From the NCBI RefSeq assembly GCF_001476285.1, contig NZ_LDRU01000085.1, positions 1 through 58,221 on the forward strand: DNA of 58,221 nucleotides, read 5' to 3'. The stretch's first letter is position 1, and each line of letters starts with the position of its first letter. This document shows, one piece after another, positions 25,990-33,885 of this stretch. The translations under genes and the position numbers were made by a program. This DNA is from Microbacterium testaceum. GTDB lineage: Bacteria > Actinomycetota > Actinomycetes > Actinomycetales > Microbacteriaceae. Under the pieces are notes generated by a model. It was not told where the DNA came from. It saw only the letters and a list, made by a program, of their open reading frames with translations, and did no database searches.

Positions 25990-27327
25990 ATGTTCCGCTG
26001 GAAGCTGCACGGCAACGGGCGCACCGTCGAGCCCGGCGCGGTCGTCGCCCCGGGCGAACGCCTGAACTGGGGCGCGACGGTCGCGATCGGCCTCCAGCAC
26101 GTCATCGCGATGTTCGGAGCGACGTTCCTCGTGCCGGTGCTCACCGGCTTCCCGGTCTCGACCACGCTGCTGTTCTCGGGTGTCGGGACGCTGCTGTTCC
26201 TCCTCGTCACGAAGAACCGGCTCCCCAGCTACCTGGGCTCGTCGTTCGCCTTCATCGCACCGATCACCGCCGCGACCACGGCGGCCGGCACCGGCTCGGC
26301 CCTCGCCGGCATCGTCGCCGTGGGAGTGCTTCTCGCCGCGATCGGGTTCGTCGTGCAGTTCGCCGGACTCGGCTGGGTCGACAAGGTCATGCCGCCGGTC
26401 GTCGCGGGAGCGATCGTCGCGCTCATCGGCTTCAACCTCGCGCCGGTGGCGTGGGGCAGCTTCCAGAAGCAGCCGCTCACCGGCACGATCACGCTGGCCG
26501 CCGTCATCCTCTTCAGCGTGCTCTTCCGCGGCTTCCTCGGCCGCGTGTCGATCTTCCTCGGCGTGATCGTCGGCTACGTCGCCACGGTGCTGATCCAGGT
26601 GACGACCGGCGAGGCCCTCATCGACTTCGCCGCCGTCGAAGCAGCCCCGTGGGTCGGACTGCCGGAGTTCCACTTCCCCGACTTCGCCTCGCCCGGCACG
26701 TGGTCGGTGATCGCGATGTTCCTGCCCGTCGTCCTGGTGCTCGTCGCCGAGAACGTCGGCCACGTCCGCGGAGTCGCGGCGATGACGGATGCCACGGCCA
26801 ACCGCTCCACGGGACGCGCCCTGATCGCCGACGGCGTCGCCACGACCCTCGCGGGCTCGTTCGGCGGCTCCGGCACCACGACGTACGGCGAGAACATCGG
26901 CGTCATGGCCGCCACCCGCGTGTACTCGACCGCGGTGTACTGGGTCGCCGGTCTCGCCGCGATCCTGCTGAGCCTCTCGCCGAAGGTCGGCGCCGTGTTC
27001 AACACCATCCCGCCCGGCGTCCTCGGTGGGGTCACGACCGCGCTCTACGGCCTCATCGGGATCATCGGCATCAAGATCTGGGTCGACAACCGCGTCGACT
27101 TCTCGCGTCCCGTCAACCAGTACACGGGCGCCGTGGCCCTGGTGCTCGCGATCGCGGGCTTCACGATGGACATCGGCCAGTTCCAGCTCGGCGCGATCGT
27201 GCTCGGCTCGATCGCGGCCCTCGTGATCTACCACCTCGGCAACGCGATCGCCCGCGCCCGCAAGACCGGCGCCGACGACGGCGGTCCGATCCCCGCCGTC
27301 GGCCCGCTGGGCGGCGACCCGGCCTGA
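25990..27327 (+). CDS. uraA: NCS2-family uracil/purine permease (UraA-like)
   Basis: Nucleobase:cation symporter of 445 residues with about 14 helices. The two glutamates expected in the binding site are in LVAENVGHVRG (Glu254) and TTTYGENIGVMA (Glu301), and ATFLVPVLTGFPVSTTLLFS and LGSSFAFIAPI match the UraA fold. Uracil is the most likely substrate; xanthine or other bases cannot be excluded. AAGGAGA lies just before the ATG, directly after a C10 run (25966-25975). A small membrane-protein gene follows on the same strand after 36 bases. Confidence 0.92.
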   Translation: MFRWKLHGNGRTVEPGAVVAPGERLNWGATVAIGLQHVIAMFGATFLVPVLTGFPVSTTLLFSGVGTLLFLLVTKNRLPSYLGSSFAFIAPITAATTAAGTGSALAGIVAVGVLLAAIGFVVQFAGLGWVDKVMPPVVAGAIVALIGFNLAPVAWGSFQKQPLTGTITLAAVILFSVLFRGFLGRVSIFLGVIVGYVATVLIQVTTGEALIDFAAVEAAPWVGLPEFHFPDFASPGTWSVIAMFLPVVLVLVAENVGHVRGVAAMTDATANRSTGRALIADGVATTLAGSFGGSGTTTYGENIGVMAATRVYSTAVYWVAGLAAILLSLSPKVGAVFNTIPPGVLGGVTTALYGLIGIIGIKIWVDNRVDFSRPVNQYTGAVALVLAIAGFTMDIGQFQLGAIVLGSIAALVIYHLGNAIARARKTGADDGGPIPAVGPLGGDPA

Positions 27328-27363
27328 GCCGGCTCGTCCGCCCCCACCCACCCCGGAGCATCC

Positions 27364-27558
27364 ATGACCGCCACCACTCGCCCCACCGCCCGCACCGGCA
27401 TGATCCTTGTCGCCATCGGCACCGTGGGCCTCGCCGTCATGCTGTGGTGGGATGCCAACGGCGCCCCCACCGTGGCCCACTTCCTCACGGCGTCCTTCGG
27501 GTACCTGATCGGCCAGGGCATCGTGACGTTCTACGCCGCGCGGCGCCGCCCGCGCTGA
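27364..27558 (+). CDS. small two-helix membrane protein
   Basis: Peptide of 64 residues with two hydrophobic helices (about 11-28 GMILVAIGTVGLAVMLWW and 39-57 HFLTASFGYLIGQGIVTFYA) and a basic C-terminus RRRPR. It follows the permease gene after 36 bases on the same strand, so it is probably co-transcribed and may be an accessory subunit or an unrelated small membrane protein. No family recognised. Confidence 0.65.
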   Translation: MTATTRPTARTGMILVAIGTVGLAVMLWWDANGAPTVAHFLTASFGYLIGQGIVTFYAARRRPR

Positions 27559-27567
27559 CGGCCGAGA

Positions 27568-27699
27568 CCGCGGCATCCGGTCCGTCGCGCGGGGTCCGGG
27601 CCGCGGCATCCGGACCGTTAGGCGGAGTGCGGGCTGCGGCACCCGGGCCGTCGCGCGGAGTTCGGGTCGCGGCGTCCGGACCGTCCCGCGGAGTCCGGC
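27568..27699 (+). repeat. tandem array of four ~33-bp units
   Basis: Units begin at 27568, 27601, 27634 and 27667, each close to the pattern CCGCGGCATCCGGACCGT followed by CGCGGAGTCCGGG. Each unit carries the same CCGTC-N-CGCGGAGT-CCGG box that forms the left arm of the adjoining 80-bp element. The units abut without unique spacers, so this is not a CRISPR array. Confidence 0.75.
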
Positions 27700-27760
27700 C
27701 ACGACACGCCGCCCGCACGCACCACCCACCGGCGCGTCGCGCCTGAACTCCGCCTGACGG
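27681..27760 (+). repeat. 80-bp inverted-end element, copy 1
   Basis: Left arm CCGTCCCGCGGAGTCCGG (27681-27698) and right arm CTGAACTCCGCCTGACGG (27743-27760) are imperfect reverse complements. The interior includes CACGCCGCCCGCACGC and the hairpin GGCGCGTCGCGCC. It lies at the end of a tandem array of left-arm units, downstream of the small membrane-protein gene. Confidence 0.8.
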
Positions 27761-27773
27761 CACGCCCAGCGCG

Positions 27774-27873
27774 CCGGATGCCACGACCCGTCCCACGGAC
27801 TCCGGGCCGCGGCATCCGGGCCGTCGCGCGGAGTCCGCGGCGGCGGCATCCGCACCGTCCCGCGGAGTCCGGC
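27774..27873 (+). repeat. tandem array of three ~33-bp units
   Basis: Second array of left-arm units (from 27774, 27807 and 27841), the first diverged, leading into copy 2 of the 80-bp element. The layout duplicates that of the first array, so unit plus element probably amplified together. Confidence 0.65.
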
Positions 27874-27934
27874 CGCGACACGCCGCCCGCACGCACCACC
27901 CACCGGCGCGTCGCGCCTGAAGTCCGCCTGACGG
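27855..27934 (+). repeat. 80-bp inverted-end element, copy 2
   Basis: Same length and ends as copy 1, differing at only two positions in the part I compared (one in the interior, one in the right arm, AAGTCC for AACTCC). The 550-bp gap between the small membrane protein and the LacI gene consists almost entirely of copies 1 and 2, their tandem units and the LacI promoter. Confidence 0.8.
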
Positions 27935-28052
27935 CACGCCCGCGCACCCCGGGCGCCAGAACCCACGGATGCCGATAACCCGCCGCCGCCGCCACCGTTG
28001 CCGGACCGTTACTTGACACCGGCGGGCCCCAGACCGCACACTGATCTCGGTC

Positions 28053-28074
28053 GCTGATAAATCGGTTTATCAGC
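28053..28074. promoter_or_regulatory. LacI operator 1 (fructoside importer)
   Basis: Inverted repeat GCTGATAAA-TCGG-TTTATCAGC, 22 bp with nine-base arms and a central CG pair step, typical of LacI-family sites. It lies 35 bases before the regulator's own start codon, so autoregulation and control of the downstream importer are likely. Confidence 0.65.
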
Positions 28075-28076
28075 AA

Positions 28077-28091
28077 GATAAATCGATTATC
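28077..28091. promoter_or_regulatory. LacI operator 2 (fructoside importer)
   Basis: GATAAATCGATTATC, a related half-site pair (GATAA/TTATC) centred about two helical turns from operator 1, so both sites face the same side of the DNA. It ends 17 bases before the ATG, just upstream of the GGTGGAG ribosome binding site. Confidence 0.55.
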
Positions 28092-28108
28092 CAACGGAGG
28101 GTGGAGCG

Positions 28109-29161
28109 ATGACTCGAGTGCGTCTCGCCGACGTCGCGAAAGCGGCGGGCGTCTCTCCTGCGACCGTGTCGCTCGTGCTCAACGGCGCCGAATCTCGCAT
28201 CTCCGACGAGACCAAGGAGCGAGTCCGCCGCGTTGCCGAAGAGGTCGGCTACTCGCCCAACCCGATCGCGCGGAGCCTCCGCACCCGCGTCACCGGGACG
28301 ATCGGCCTCGTCTCCGACCGCATCGCCACGACCCCCTTCGCCGGACGCATGCTCGCCGGCGCTCAGGAAGTCGCCCGCGAGAACGGTCGCCTCGTGATCC
28401 TCGTCGACACCGACGGCCACCCCGAGATCGAGTCCGACGCGATCTCGACCCTGGTCAACCACCGCGTCGACGGCATGGTCTACGCCTCGATGTACCACCG
28501 CGTGCTCCCGGCCCCGGCGGGCCTCCCCGACGGCACGGTCTTCCTCGACTGCCGCCCCGAGAACGGCGGCTACCCGGCGGTCGTCCCCGACGACTACGCC
28601 GGAGGCCGCGCCGCCACCCGGGAGCTCGTCGACGCCGGCCACCGACGCATCGCCTACATCGACGACGGTGACGCCGATCGTCCCATCGCCGCCGAGCTAC
28701 GCCTCCAGGGGTACCTCGACGTCCTCGCGGAGGCCGGCATCGAGCACGACCCGGCCCTGCACGTCTTCGCCCCGACCTCCGCCGCGGGCGGCCAGCAGGC
28801 GATCGCCGAGCTGTTCGCCCTCCCCGAGGATCGACGCCCCACCGGGATCTTCGCCTTCAACGACCGGATCGCGGCGGGCGTCGTCATGTGGGCGCCCCGG
28901 CACGGCATCCGGATTCCCGAAGACCTGTCGATCGTCGGTTACGACGATCAGCAGTTGGTCGCCGCGGAGCTCGATCCGCCGCTGACCACCGTCTCGCTCC
29001 CCCACGCGGCCATGGGCCGCTGGGCCATGGAGGTCGCCCTCGGCCTCCGCGCGGCGGACACCGATTCCCCCCACCTCATGGACTGCCCGATCGTTCGTCG
29101 GGCTTCCGTCGGCCCTCCCGCGCACCTCGGCAGCGCGCGGGACCCCCGGGTCACGGACTGA
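28109..29161 (+). CDS. LacI-family regulator of the fructoside import operon
   Basis: Regulator of 350 residues. The N-terminal helix-turn-helix is VRLADVAKAAGVSPATVSLV, then VGYSPNPIARSLRTR at the hinge, followed by a sugar-binding effector domain (GTIGLVSDRIATTPFAGRML, IAYIDDGDADR, SIVGYDDQQLVAAEL). GGTGGAG precedes the ATG. It is the first gene of a same-strand cluster with a solute-binding protein, two permeases, a GH-J-clan glycosidase and a PfkB kinase. The probable effector is a fructose-containing sugar, inferred only from these neighbours. Confidence 0.93.
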   Translation: MTRVRLADVAKAAGVSPATVSLVLNGAESRISDETKERVRRVAEEVGYSPNPIARSLRTRVTGTIGLVSDRIATTPFAGRMLAGAQEVARENGRLVILVDTDGHPEIESDAISTLVNHRVDGMVYASMYHRVLPAPAGLPDGTVFLDCRPENGGYPAVVPDDYAGGRAATRELVDAGHRRIAYIDDGDADRPIAAELRLQGYLDVLAEAGIEHDPALHVFAPTSAAGGQQAIAELFALPEDRRPTGIFAFNDRIAAGVVMWAPRHGIRIPEDLSIVGYDDQQLVAAELDPPLTTVSLPHAAMGRWAMEVALGLRAADTDSPHLMDCPIVRRASVGPPAHLGSARDPRVTD

Positions 29162-29185
29162 CGCCTCCCGGCGTCCCCTCACGAT

Positions 29186-29203
29186 GGCGACAGCGATGTC
29201 GCC
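29186..29203 (+). other. stem-loop between regulator and solute-binding-protein gene
   Basis: Inverted repeat GGCGACA-GCGA-TGTCGCC starting 24 bases after the LacI stop and ending about 20 bases before the binding-protein start. It could be a weak terminator or an mRNA processing or stabilising element that separates low regulator expression from high binding-protein expression. Confidence 0.45.
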
Positions 29204-29222
29204 GCACACCGAAAGGAACACG

Positions 29223-30515
29223 ATGAAGAAGTCCTTCATCCCGCTCGCCGCGACAGGCGTTGCTGCCGCGCTGGTGCTCACGGGCTGCGGTCAGGCCGGC
29301 CAGGGCAGCACGACGACCGAAGACGGTCGCACCGTACTGACCATGTGGACGCACTCGGCCGGTAACCCCGCCGAACTCGCGGTCTACGAACAGATCATCA
29401 GCGACTTCAACGCCTCGCAGGACAAGTACGAGGTCAAGACCGAGTCGTTCCCGCAGGGCGCATACAACGACGCGATCGTCGCTGCGGCGGCCTCGGGCGA
29501 CCTGCCCTGCCTGCTCGACCTCGACGGCCCGATCATGCCCAACTGGGCGTGGGCCAACTACCTGCAGCCGCTGAACATCTCGAGCGGCATCACCGACAAG
29601 CTGCTCCCGACCGCCGTCGGAAAGTACAACGGCGAGATCTACTCCGCCGGCTACTGGGATGCCGCGCTCGGCATCTTCGCCCGCAAGTCGGTCCTGGATG
29701 CCAATGGCATCCGCATCCCCACCATGGACCAGCCGTGGACGGCGAGCGAGTTCGACGCGGCCCTGGCGACGCTCAAGGCCGCCGGCTACGAGACCCCGAT
29801 CGACATCGGCGCCGAGGACAAGGGTGAATGGTGGCCTTACGCCTACTCGCCGTTCCTGCAGAGCTTCGGCGGCGACCTGATCAACCGCGACACCATGCTC
29901 ACCGCGGACGGGGCACTGAACGGTGCGGATGCCGTGAAGTGGGGCGAGTGGTTCCAGTCGCTATTCAAGAACGGGTACGCCAACAGCGGCGGAACCGTCG
30001 GCAACCAGGAGTTCGTCGACGGCAAGGTCGCGCTCAGCTACACGGGCGTCTGGAACGGTCTCGCCGCGGTGGACGCGGTCGGTGACGACCTGCTGATCCT
30101 CCCGCCGCCGAACCTCGGCAATGGCCCCAAGATCGGTGGCGGCTCGTGGCAGTGGGGGATCTCGTCGTCCTGCAACGACGCGGACGGCGCGCGCCAGTAC
30201 CTCGAGTTCAGCTTCAACGACAAGTACATCACCCAGTTCGCCGACGAGCAGCTCGTGATCCCTGCCACCGAGGCGGCGACCGAAGCGTCGAAGTACTTCA
30301 ACTCGACCGACGGTGCTCTGCGCCCGTTCGCGGAGTTCTCGAAGGAGTACGCCGTACTGCGCCCCGAGACCCCCGCGTACGCGGTGATCTCGACCACGTT
30401 CGAGACGGCGGCGAAAGACATCATGAACGGCGCCGACGTGAAGTCGGCCCTCGATGCCGCCGTCACTGAGATCGACACCAACATCTCGTCCAACGACGGC
30501 TACGGCGCGAAGTAA
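29223..30515 (+). CDS. ABC transporter solute-binding lipoprotein (CUT1 type)
   Basis: Extracellular sugar-binding lipoprotein of 430 residues. A short signal peptide ends in the lipobox LVLTGCG with the modified Cys22. The mature part has CUT1 family features: TVLTMWTHSAGNPAEL, SDFNASQDKYEVKTE, a Trp-rich cleft (GEWWPYAYSPFLQSFGGDLI, GGSWQWGISSSC) and the DGKVALSYTGVWN segment. It would deliver an oligosaccharide to the two permeases encoded next. AAAGGAA precedes the ATG. No ATPase gene is in the cluster, so a shared MsiK-like ATPase elsewhere is expected. Substrate inferred as fructoside from the glycosidase and kinase. Confidence 0.92.
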   Translation: MKKSFIPLAATGVAAALVLTGCGQAGQGSTTTEDGRTVLTMWTHSAGNPAELAVYEQIISDFNASQDKYEVKTESFPQGAYNDAIVAAAASGDLPCLLDLDGPIMPNWAWANYLQPLNISSGITDKLLPTAVGKYNGEIYSAGYWDAALGIFARKSVLDANGIRIPTMDQPWTASEFDAALATLKAAGYETPIDIGAEDKGEWWPYAYSPFLQSFGGDLINRDTMLTADGALNGADAVKWGEWFQSLFKNGYANSGGTVGNQEFVDGKVALSYTGVWNGLAAVDAVGDDLLILPPPNLGNGPKIGGGSWQWGISSSCNDADGARQYLEFSFNDKYITQFADEQLVIPATEAATEASKYFNSTDGALRPFAEFSKEYAVLRPETPAYAVISTTFETAAKDIMNGADVKSALDAAVTEIDTNISSNDGYGAK

Positions 30516-30525
30516 CGCCGAGCCC

Positions 30526-30555
30526 GCGGTGGGGGCCCGCTCGGGCCCCCACCGC
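30526..30555 (+). terminator. 13-bp perfect stem-loop after the binding-protein gene
   Basis: GCGGTGGGGGCCC / GGGCCCCCACCGC with a four-base loop, starting 11 bases after the stop codon. Such stems after binding-protein genes usually protect the upstream mRNA or terminate part of the transcripts, giving excess binding protein over permease. Confidence 0.65.
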
Positions 30556-30576
30556 ACCCGGGAAAGAAGAACTCTG

Positions 30577-31518
30577 ATGACCGTGTCACCCCCGATCGCC
30601 GCGGCGAAGCAGCCGCGCCGATCCCTCAGCCGCTTCCGCTCCGCACGCGGACGCGAGACGTGGGCGGGCCTGGCGATGATGGCCCCGGCCGCGCTCCTGC
30701 TCCTGCTCTTCCTCATCATCCCCGTGCTGCTGGCGTTCACGCTGTCGTTCACCAACGCACGCTTGATCTCCCCCAACCCCCCGCGGTTCGTCGGCCTCGA
30801 CAATTTCTTCCGGGCCTTCACCGCCGACCCGGTGTTCCTGCAGTCGGCGCTGAACACCTTCCTGTTCGCCCTCGTCGTGGTGCCGGTGCAGGCGGGCCTC
30901 GGGCTGCTGCTGGCCGTGCTGGTCAACCAGCGCCTGCGCGGCACGACGTTCTTCCGCGTCGTGTTCTTCGTCCCCGTCGTGACCTCGATCGTCGTGGTGT
31001 CGATCCTGTGGCGCTTCATGTACCAGAGCGACGGCCTGATCAACTCGATGATCGACACGCTCACCTTCGGTGCGTTGAAGGGCGCCGACTGGCTGAACGA
31101 CCCGAGCACGGCACTCGGCGCGATCATCGTGCTGTCGATCTGGCAGGCCGTCGGCTTCCACATGATCATCTGGCTCGCGGGACTGCAGACGATCCCCGAA
31201 GAGCTCTACGAGGCCGCGCGCATGGACGGCGCGGGACGGTGGCGCCAGTTCACCAACGTGACCTGGCCGGGCCTGCGCCCGACCATGGTGTTCGTTCTCG
31301 TGACGATCACGATCGCCGCCCTCGGCCTCTTCGTCCAGGTCGATGTGATGACCCAGGGCGGACCCCTCAACTCGACGTCGACCGTCGTGTACCACGCGGT
31401 GCGCAAGGGCTACGAGCAGCAGGAGATCGGCTACGCCGCGTCGATCTCCCTCCTCTTCTTCGTCGCCGTGCTGATCATCGCGCTCATCCAACGCTGGTTG
31501 ACCCGAGAGAAGAACTGA
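30577..31518 (+). CDS. ABC transporter permease, MalF/UgpA type
   Basis: Sugar ABC permease of 313 residues with six helices after a basic N-terminal tail. The cytoplasmic EAA loop reads EELYEAARMDGAGRWRQFTN, where the shared ATPase docks. The family works as a heterodimer with the MalG-type permease whose start is one base after this stop. The start at MTVSPPIA is the first ATG after the stem-loop; only a weak GAAAGAAGA purine run precedes it. Confidence 0.94.
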   Translation: MTVSPPIAAAKQPRRSLSRFRSARGRETWAGLAMMAPAALLLLLFLIIPVLLAFTLSFTNARLISPNPPRFVGLDNFFRAFTADPVFLQSALNTFLFALVVVPVQAGLGLLLAVLVNQRLRGTTFFRVVFFVPVVTSIVVVSILWRFMYQSDGLINSMIDTLTFGALKGADWLNDPSTALGAIIVLSIWQAVGFHMIIWLAGLQTIPEELYEAARMDGAGRWRQFTNVTWPGLRPTMVFVLVTITIAALGLFVQVDVMTQGGPLNSTSTVVYHAVRKGYEQQEIGYAASISLLFFVAVLIIALIQRWLTREKN

Positions 31519-31519
31519 T

Positions 31520-32473
31520 ATGACCGGCATCCTGGAGCGCCCCGAGCGCACCGCACGCACAGCGCGTCAGACCACGTCGACCCGGCAGCGCACCCGCTCG
31601 TCGGAGGGGCGTACCGGTCGCATCCTCACCTACGTGTCGATGTCGATCCTCGCCGTCTTCTTCCTGTTCCCGTTGGTCTTCATGTTCGTTTCGAGCCTGA
31701 AGCCCGACGCGCAGATCCTCCGCGACATCAACTCGCCCGCGGCGTTCCTGCCCACGGGCGACATCAGCCTCGACAACTACTTCGGGGTCTTCGACCGCGT
31801 CCCCGTCGGGCAGTTCCTCTTCAACTCGATCCTCGTGACCGTGCTGACGGTCGGACTCGGGCTGATCGTGAACTCGCTCGCGGGCTTCGCCCTGTCGCGA
31901 CTGCGGTGGAAGGGGCGGGTCGTCGTGATGGCCCTCGTCATCGCGACGCTCATCGTGCCGTTCGAGACGATCGCGGTGCCGATGGTCTACTGGGTCAACC
32001 AGCTGCCCACCCTCGTCATGGAGGGCGGAGTGCTGAAGTACGACTTCGGCTGGCTGAACACCTACCAGGTGCAGATCGTGCCCTTCATCGCGAACGCGTT
32101 CTCGATCTTCCTGTTCGCGCAGTACTTCTCGACGATCCCGCAGTCGCTCGACGAGGCGGCCCGCATCGACGGGGCGAGCTGGTTCACGATCTACCGGCGC
32201 ATCATCGTGCCCCTGTCGGGCCCGGCGTTCGCGACGGTCGCGATCCTGACCTTCCTTCCCGCGTGGAACCAGTACCTGTGGCCGCTCATGGTCGTGCAGA
32301 AGGAGAACCTGCGGCCGGTCATGGTCGGCATGCAGTACTTCTTCCAGCTCAACACCGCGTGGGGTGAGGTCATGGCCTACACCTCGCTCATCACCCTTCC
32401 CGTGCTGATCGTGTTCCTGGTGTTCCAGCGCGCGTTCGTGAGCAGCATCGCCGCGAGCGGCGTGAAGGGGTGA
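31520..32473 (+). CDS. ABC transporter permease, MalG/UgpE type
   Basis: Second importer permease, 317 residues, with a long basic N-terminus and six helices. The EAA loop is QSLDEAARIDGASWFTIYRR, and the C-terminus AFVSSIAASGVKG is the usual MalG-family ending. It pairs with the MalF-type protein encoded immediately upstream. A strong stem-loop follows 55 bases after the stop, before the glycosidase gene. Confidence 0.94.
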   Translation: MTGILERPERTARTARQTTSTRQRTRSSEGRTGRILTYVSMSILAVFFLFPLVFMFVSSLKPDAQILRDINSPAAFLPTGDISLDNYFGVFDRVPVGQFLFNSILVTVLTVGLGLIVNSLAGFALSRLRWKGRVVVMALVIATLIVPFETIAVPMVYWVNQLPTLVMEGGVLKYDFGWLNTYQVQIVPFIANAFSIFLFAQYFSTIPQSLDEAARIDGASWFTIYRRIIVPLSGPAFATVAILTFLPAWNQYLWPLMVVQKENLRPVMVGMQYFFQLNTAWGEVMAYTSLITLPVLIVFLVFQRAFVSSIAASGVKG

Positions 32474-32528
32474 CCCACCGACTCGATGGCGCCGTGCTCG
32501 ATGCAGCAGCGGTCGCCATCGCGCATCC

Positions 32529-32560
32529 TTCCGCCGGGGCGGCCGAGCGCCCCGGCGGAA
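32529..32560 (+). terminator. 13-bp perfect stem-loop between permease and glycosidase
   Basis: TTCCGCCGGGGCG / CGCCCCGGCGGAA around a six-base loop, in the 179-bp gap between the importer and glycosidase genes. The AA/TT edges make it look like an intrinsic terminator or attenuator, so the glycosidase may be expressed partly from read-through or from its own promoter. Confidence 0.65.
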
Positions 32561-32652
32561 GCCTCGCCCGGCGCCGCACGCGGTGACCACGCGCGGCGAC
32601 CTGAGACCCCCGACCCCCTGAGCCCCGCAGCACAGCGCTGCGCTGAAAGAGA

Positions 32653-33633
32653 GTGCCTGACGTGTTCGACCTCGCCGATTCCTACGTGTGGGATTTCTGG
32701 TTCGCCGACGACGGCGACCGCTACCACCTGTTCTTCCTGTACGCCTCGCGCGCGCTGCACGATCCGGAGGACCGCCACTACCGTGCCTCGGTGGGCCACG
32801 CCGTCTCGACCGATCTCGTCTCGTGGGAACGCGTCGCCGATGCGCTCGTCCGGGGCGGTGCCGACGACTTCGACGCCCTCGCCACCTGGACAGGCTCCAC
32901 CGTGCGCCGCGACGACGGCACCTGGTTCCTCTTCTACACGGGCTCTCGCCTGGGCGAGGACGGCCGCAACGTGCAGCGCATCGGCTACGCCACCAGCGAC
33001 GACCTGTACACGTGGCACAAGAACCCCGCCAACCCGGTGCTCGAGGCCGACGGCGAGATCTACGAGCGTCTCGCGACCACCGACTGGCACGACGAGGCCT
33101 TCCGGGACCCGTGGGTGTTCGCCGATCCCGCGGGGAACGGCTGGCACATGTACGTCACCGCTCGCGCACCCCGAGGACCGTTGAACGGCAGCGGCGTCGT
33201 GGCTCACGCGACCTCGCGCGACCTCGAGACGTGGACGCTGCAGGCGCCCGTCAGCGAGCCCACCGACGAGGGCTTCGGCCAGCTCGAGGTGACCCAGGTC
33301 GAAGAGGTCGACGGCCGCGCCGTGCTGCTGTTCTCGTGCATGCCCGCCCAGGCGATGGATGCCGTGCGCGCACGCCACCCGCGAGGGGCGGTGTGGGCGG
33401 TCGCCGCCGACAGCGTGCTCGGCCCGTTCGACATCTCGACCGCGACGCCGCTCACCGACGACGACCTCTACGTCGGCCGTCTGATCCGGGATCGCGCCGG
33501 CCGCTGGCAGCTGCTGGCGTTCCGCAACGTCGGCGTCGACGGTCGCTTCGTGGGCGGGATCACCGACCCGATGCCCGTCGGCTGGCAGGGTGACCGCCTG
33601 GTCATCACCCAGCCCGCCGCTCTGTCGGCCTGA
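32653..33633 (+). CDS. GH-J clan (GH32/GH68-like) glycoside hydrolase
   Basis: Protein of 326 residues that reads as a single five-bladed beta-propeller without the C-terminal sandwich domain of standard GH32 enzymes, and without signal peptide, so it is cytoplasmic. Clan GH-J residues appear as VWDFWFADDGDRYHLFF (nucleophile Asp), FRDPWVF (RDP motif) and GQLEVTQVEEVDG (acid/base Glu candidate). The first blade reads VWD-W, closer to GH68 than to the GH32 WMNDPNG. It probably cleaves beta-fructosides delivered by the importer. The start is GTG after AAAGAG; another GTG lies three codons downstream. Exact linkage specificity is unknown. Confidence 0.8.
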   Translation: MPDVFDLADSYVWDFWFADDGDRYHLFFLYASRALHDPEDRHYRASVGHAVSTDLVSWERVADALVRGGADDFDALATWTGSTVRRDDGTWFLFYTGSRLGEDGRNVQRIGYATSDDLYTWHKNPANPVLEADGEIYERLATTDWHDEAFRDPWVFADPAGNGWHMYVTARAPRGPLNGSGVVAHATSRDLETWTLQAPVSEPTDEGFGQLEVTQVEEVDGRAVLLFSCMPAQAMDAVRARHPRGAVWAVAADSVLGPFDISTATPLTDDDLYVGRLIRDRAGRWQLLAFRNVGVDGRFVGGITDPMPVGWQGDRLVITQPAALSA

Positions 33634-33676
33634 CGTCGCGTGCGCCCGGGCTCCGGTCCCGTCTCCCGGGACGGGC

Positions 33677-33739
33677 CGGAGCCCGATCCGTCCCGCGGAG
33701 TTCGGGCCCCGGCATCCGTACCGTCCGGCGGAGTCCGAC
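33677..33739 (+). repeat. two ~33-bp left-arm units
   Basis: Units at 33677-33706 and 33707-33739 have the same CCGTCC-CGGAGT-CCG pattern as the arrays at 27.6-27.9 kb and lead into copy 3 of the 80-bp element. The second unit overlaps that element's left arm. Confidence 0.6.
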
Positions 33740-33800
33740 CGCGACACGCCGCCCCCACCCGCCGCCCACCGGCGCGTCGCGCCTGAACTCCGCCTGACGG
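33721..33800 (+). repeat. 80-bp inverted-end element, copy 3
   Basis: Left arm CCGTCCGGCGGAGTCCGA and right arm CTGAACTCCGCCTGACGG bound an 80-bp unit with the same GACACGCCGCC interior and GGCGCGTCGCGCC hairpin as copies 1 and 2. It lies between the glycosidase and kinase genes on the same strand. Confidence 0.8.
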
Positions 33801-33885
33801 CACAGCCCCGACCCGGCCGCGTTCGCGCCGGCACGCTCCATGCACCATGATGACGGCGAGGCGATCGCCCACCGGAAGGACCAGG

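Noticed and set aside
27568..27940. Tandem units considered as a CRISPR array
   Set aside because: Units abut directly and vary in sequence; there are no unique spacers and no cas genes.
25774..27966. Minus-strand frame with an 11-residue periodic pattern over the repeat region
   Set aside because: The period is just the 33-bp DNA repeat read in frame; it runs antisense to the permease and has no start signal.
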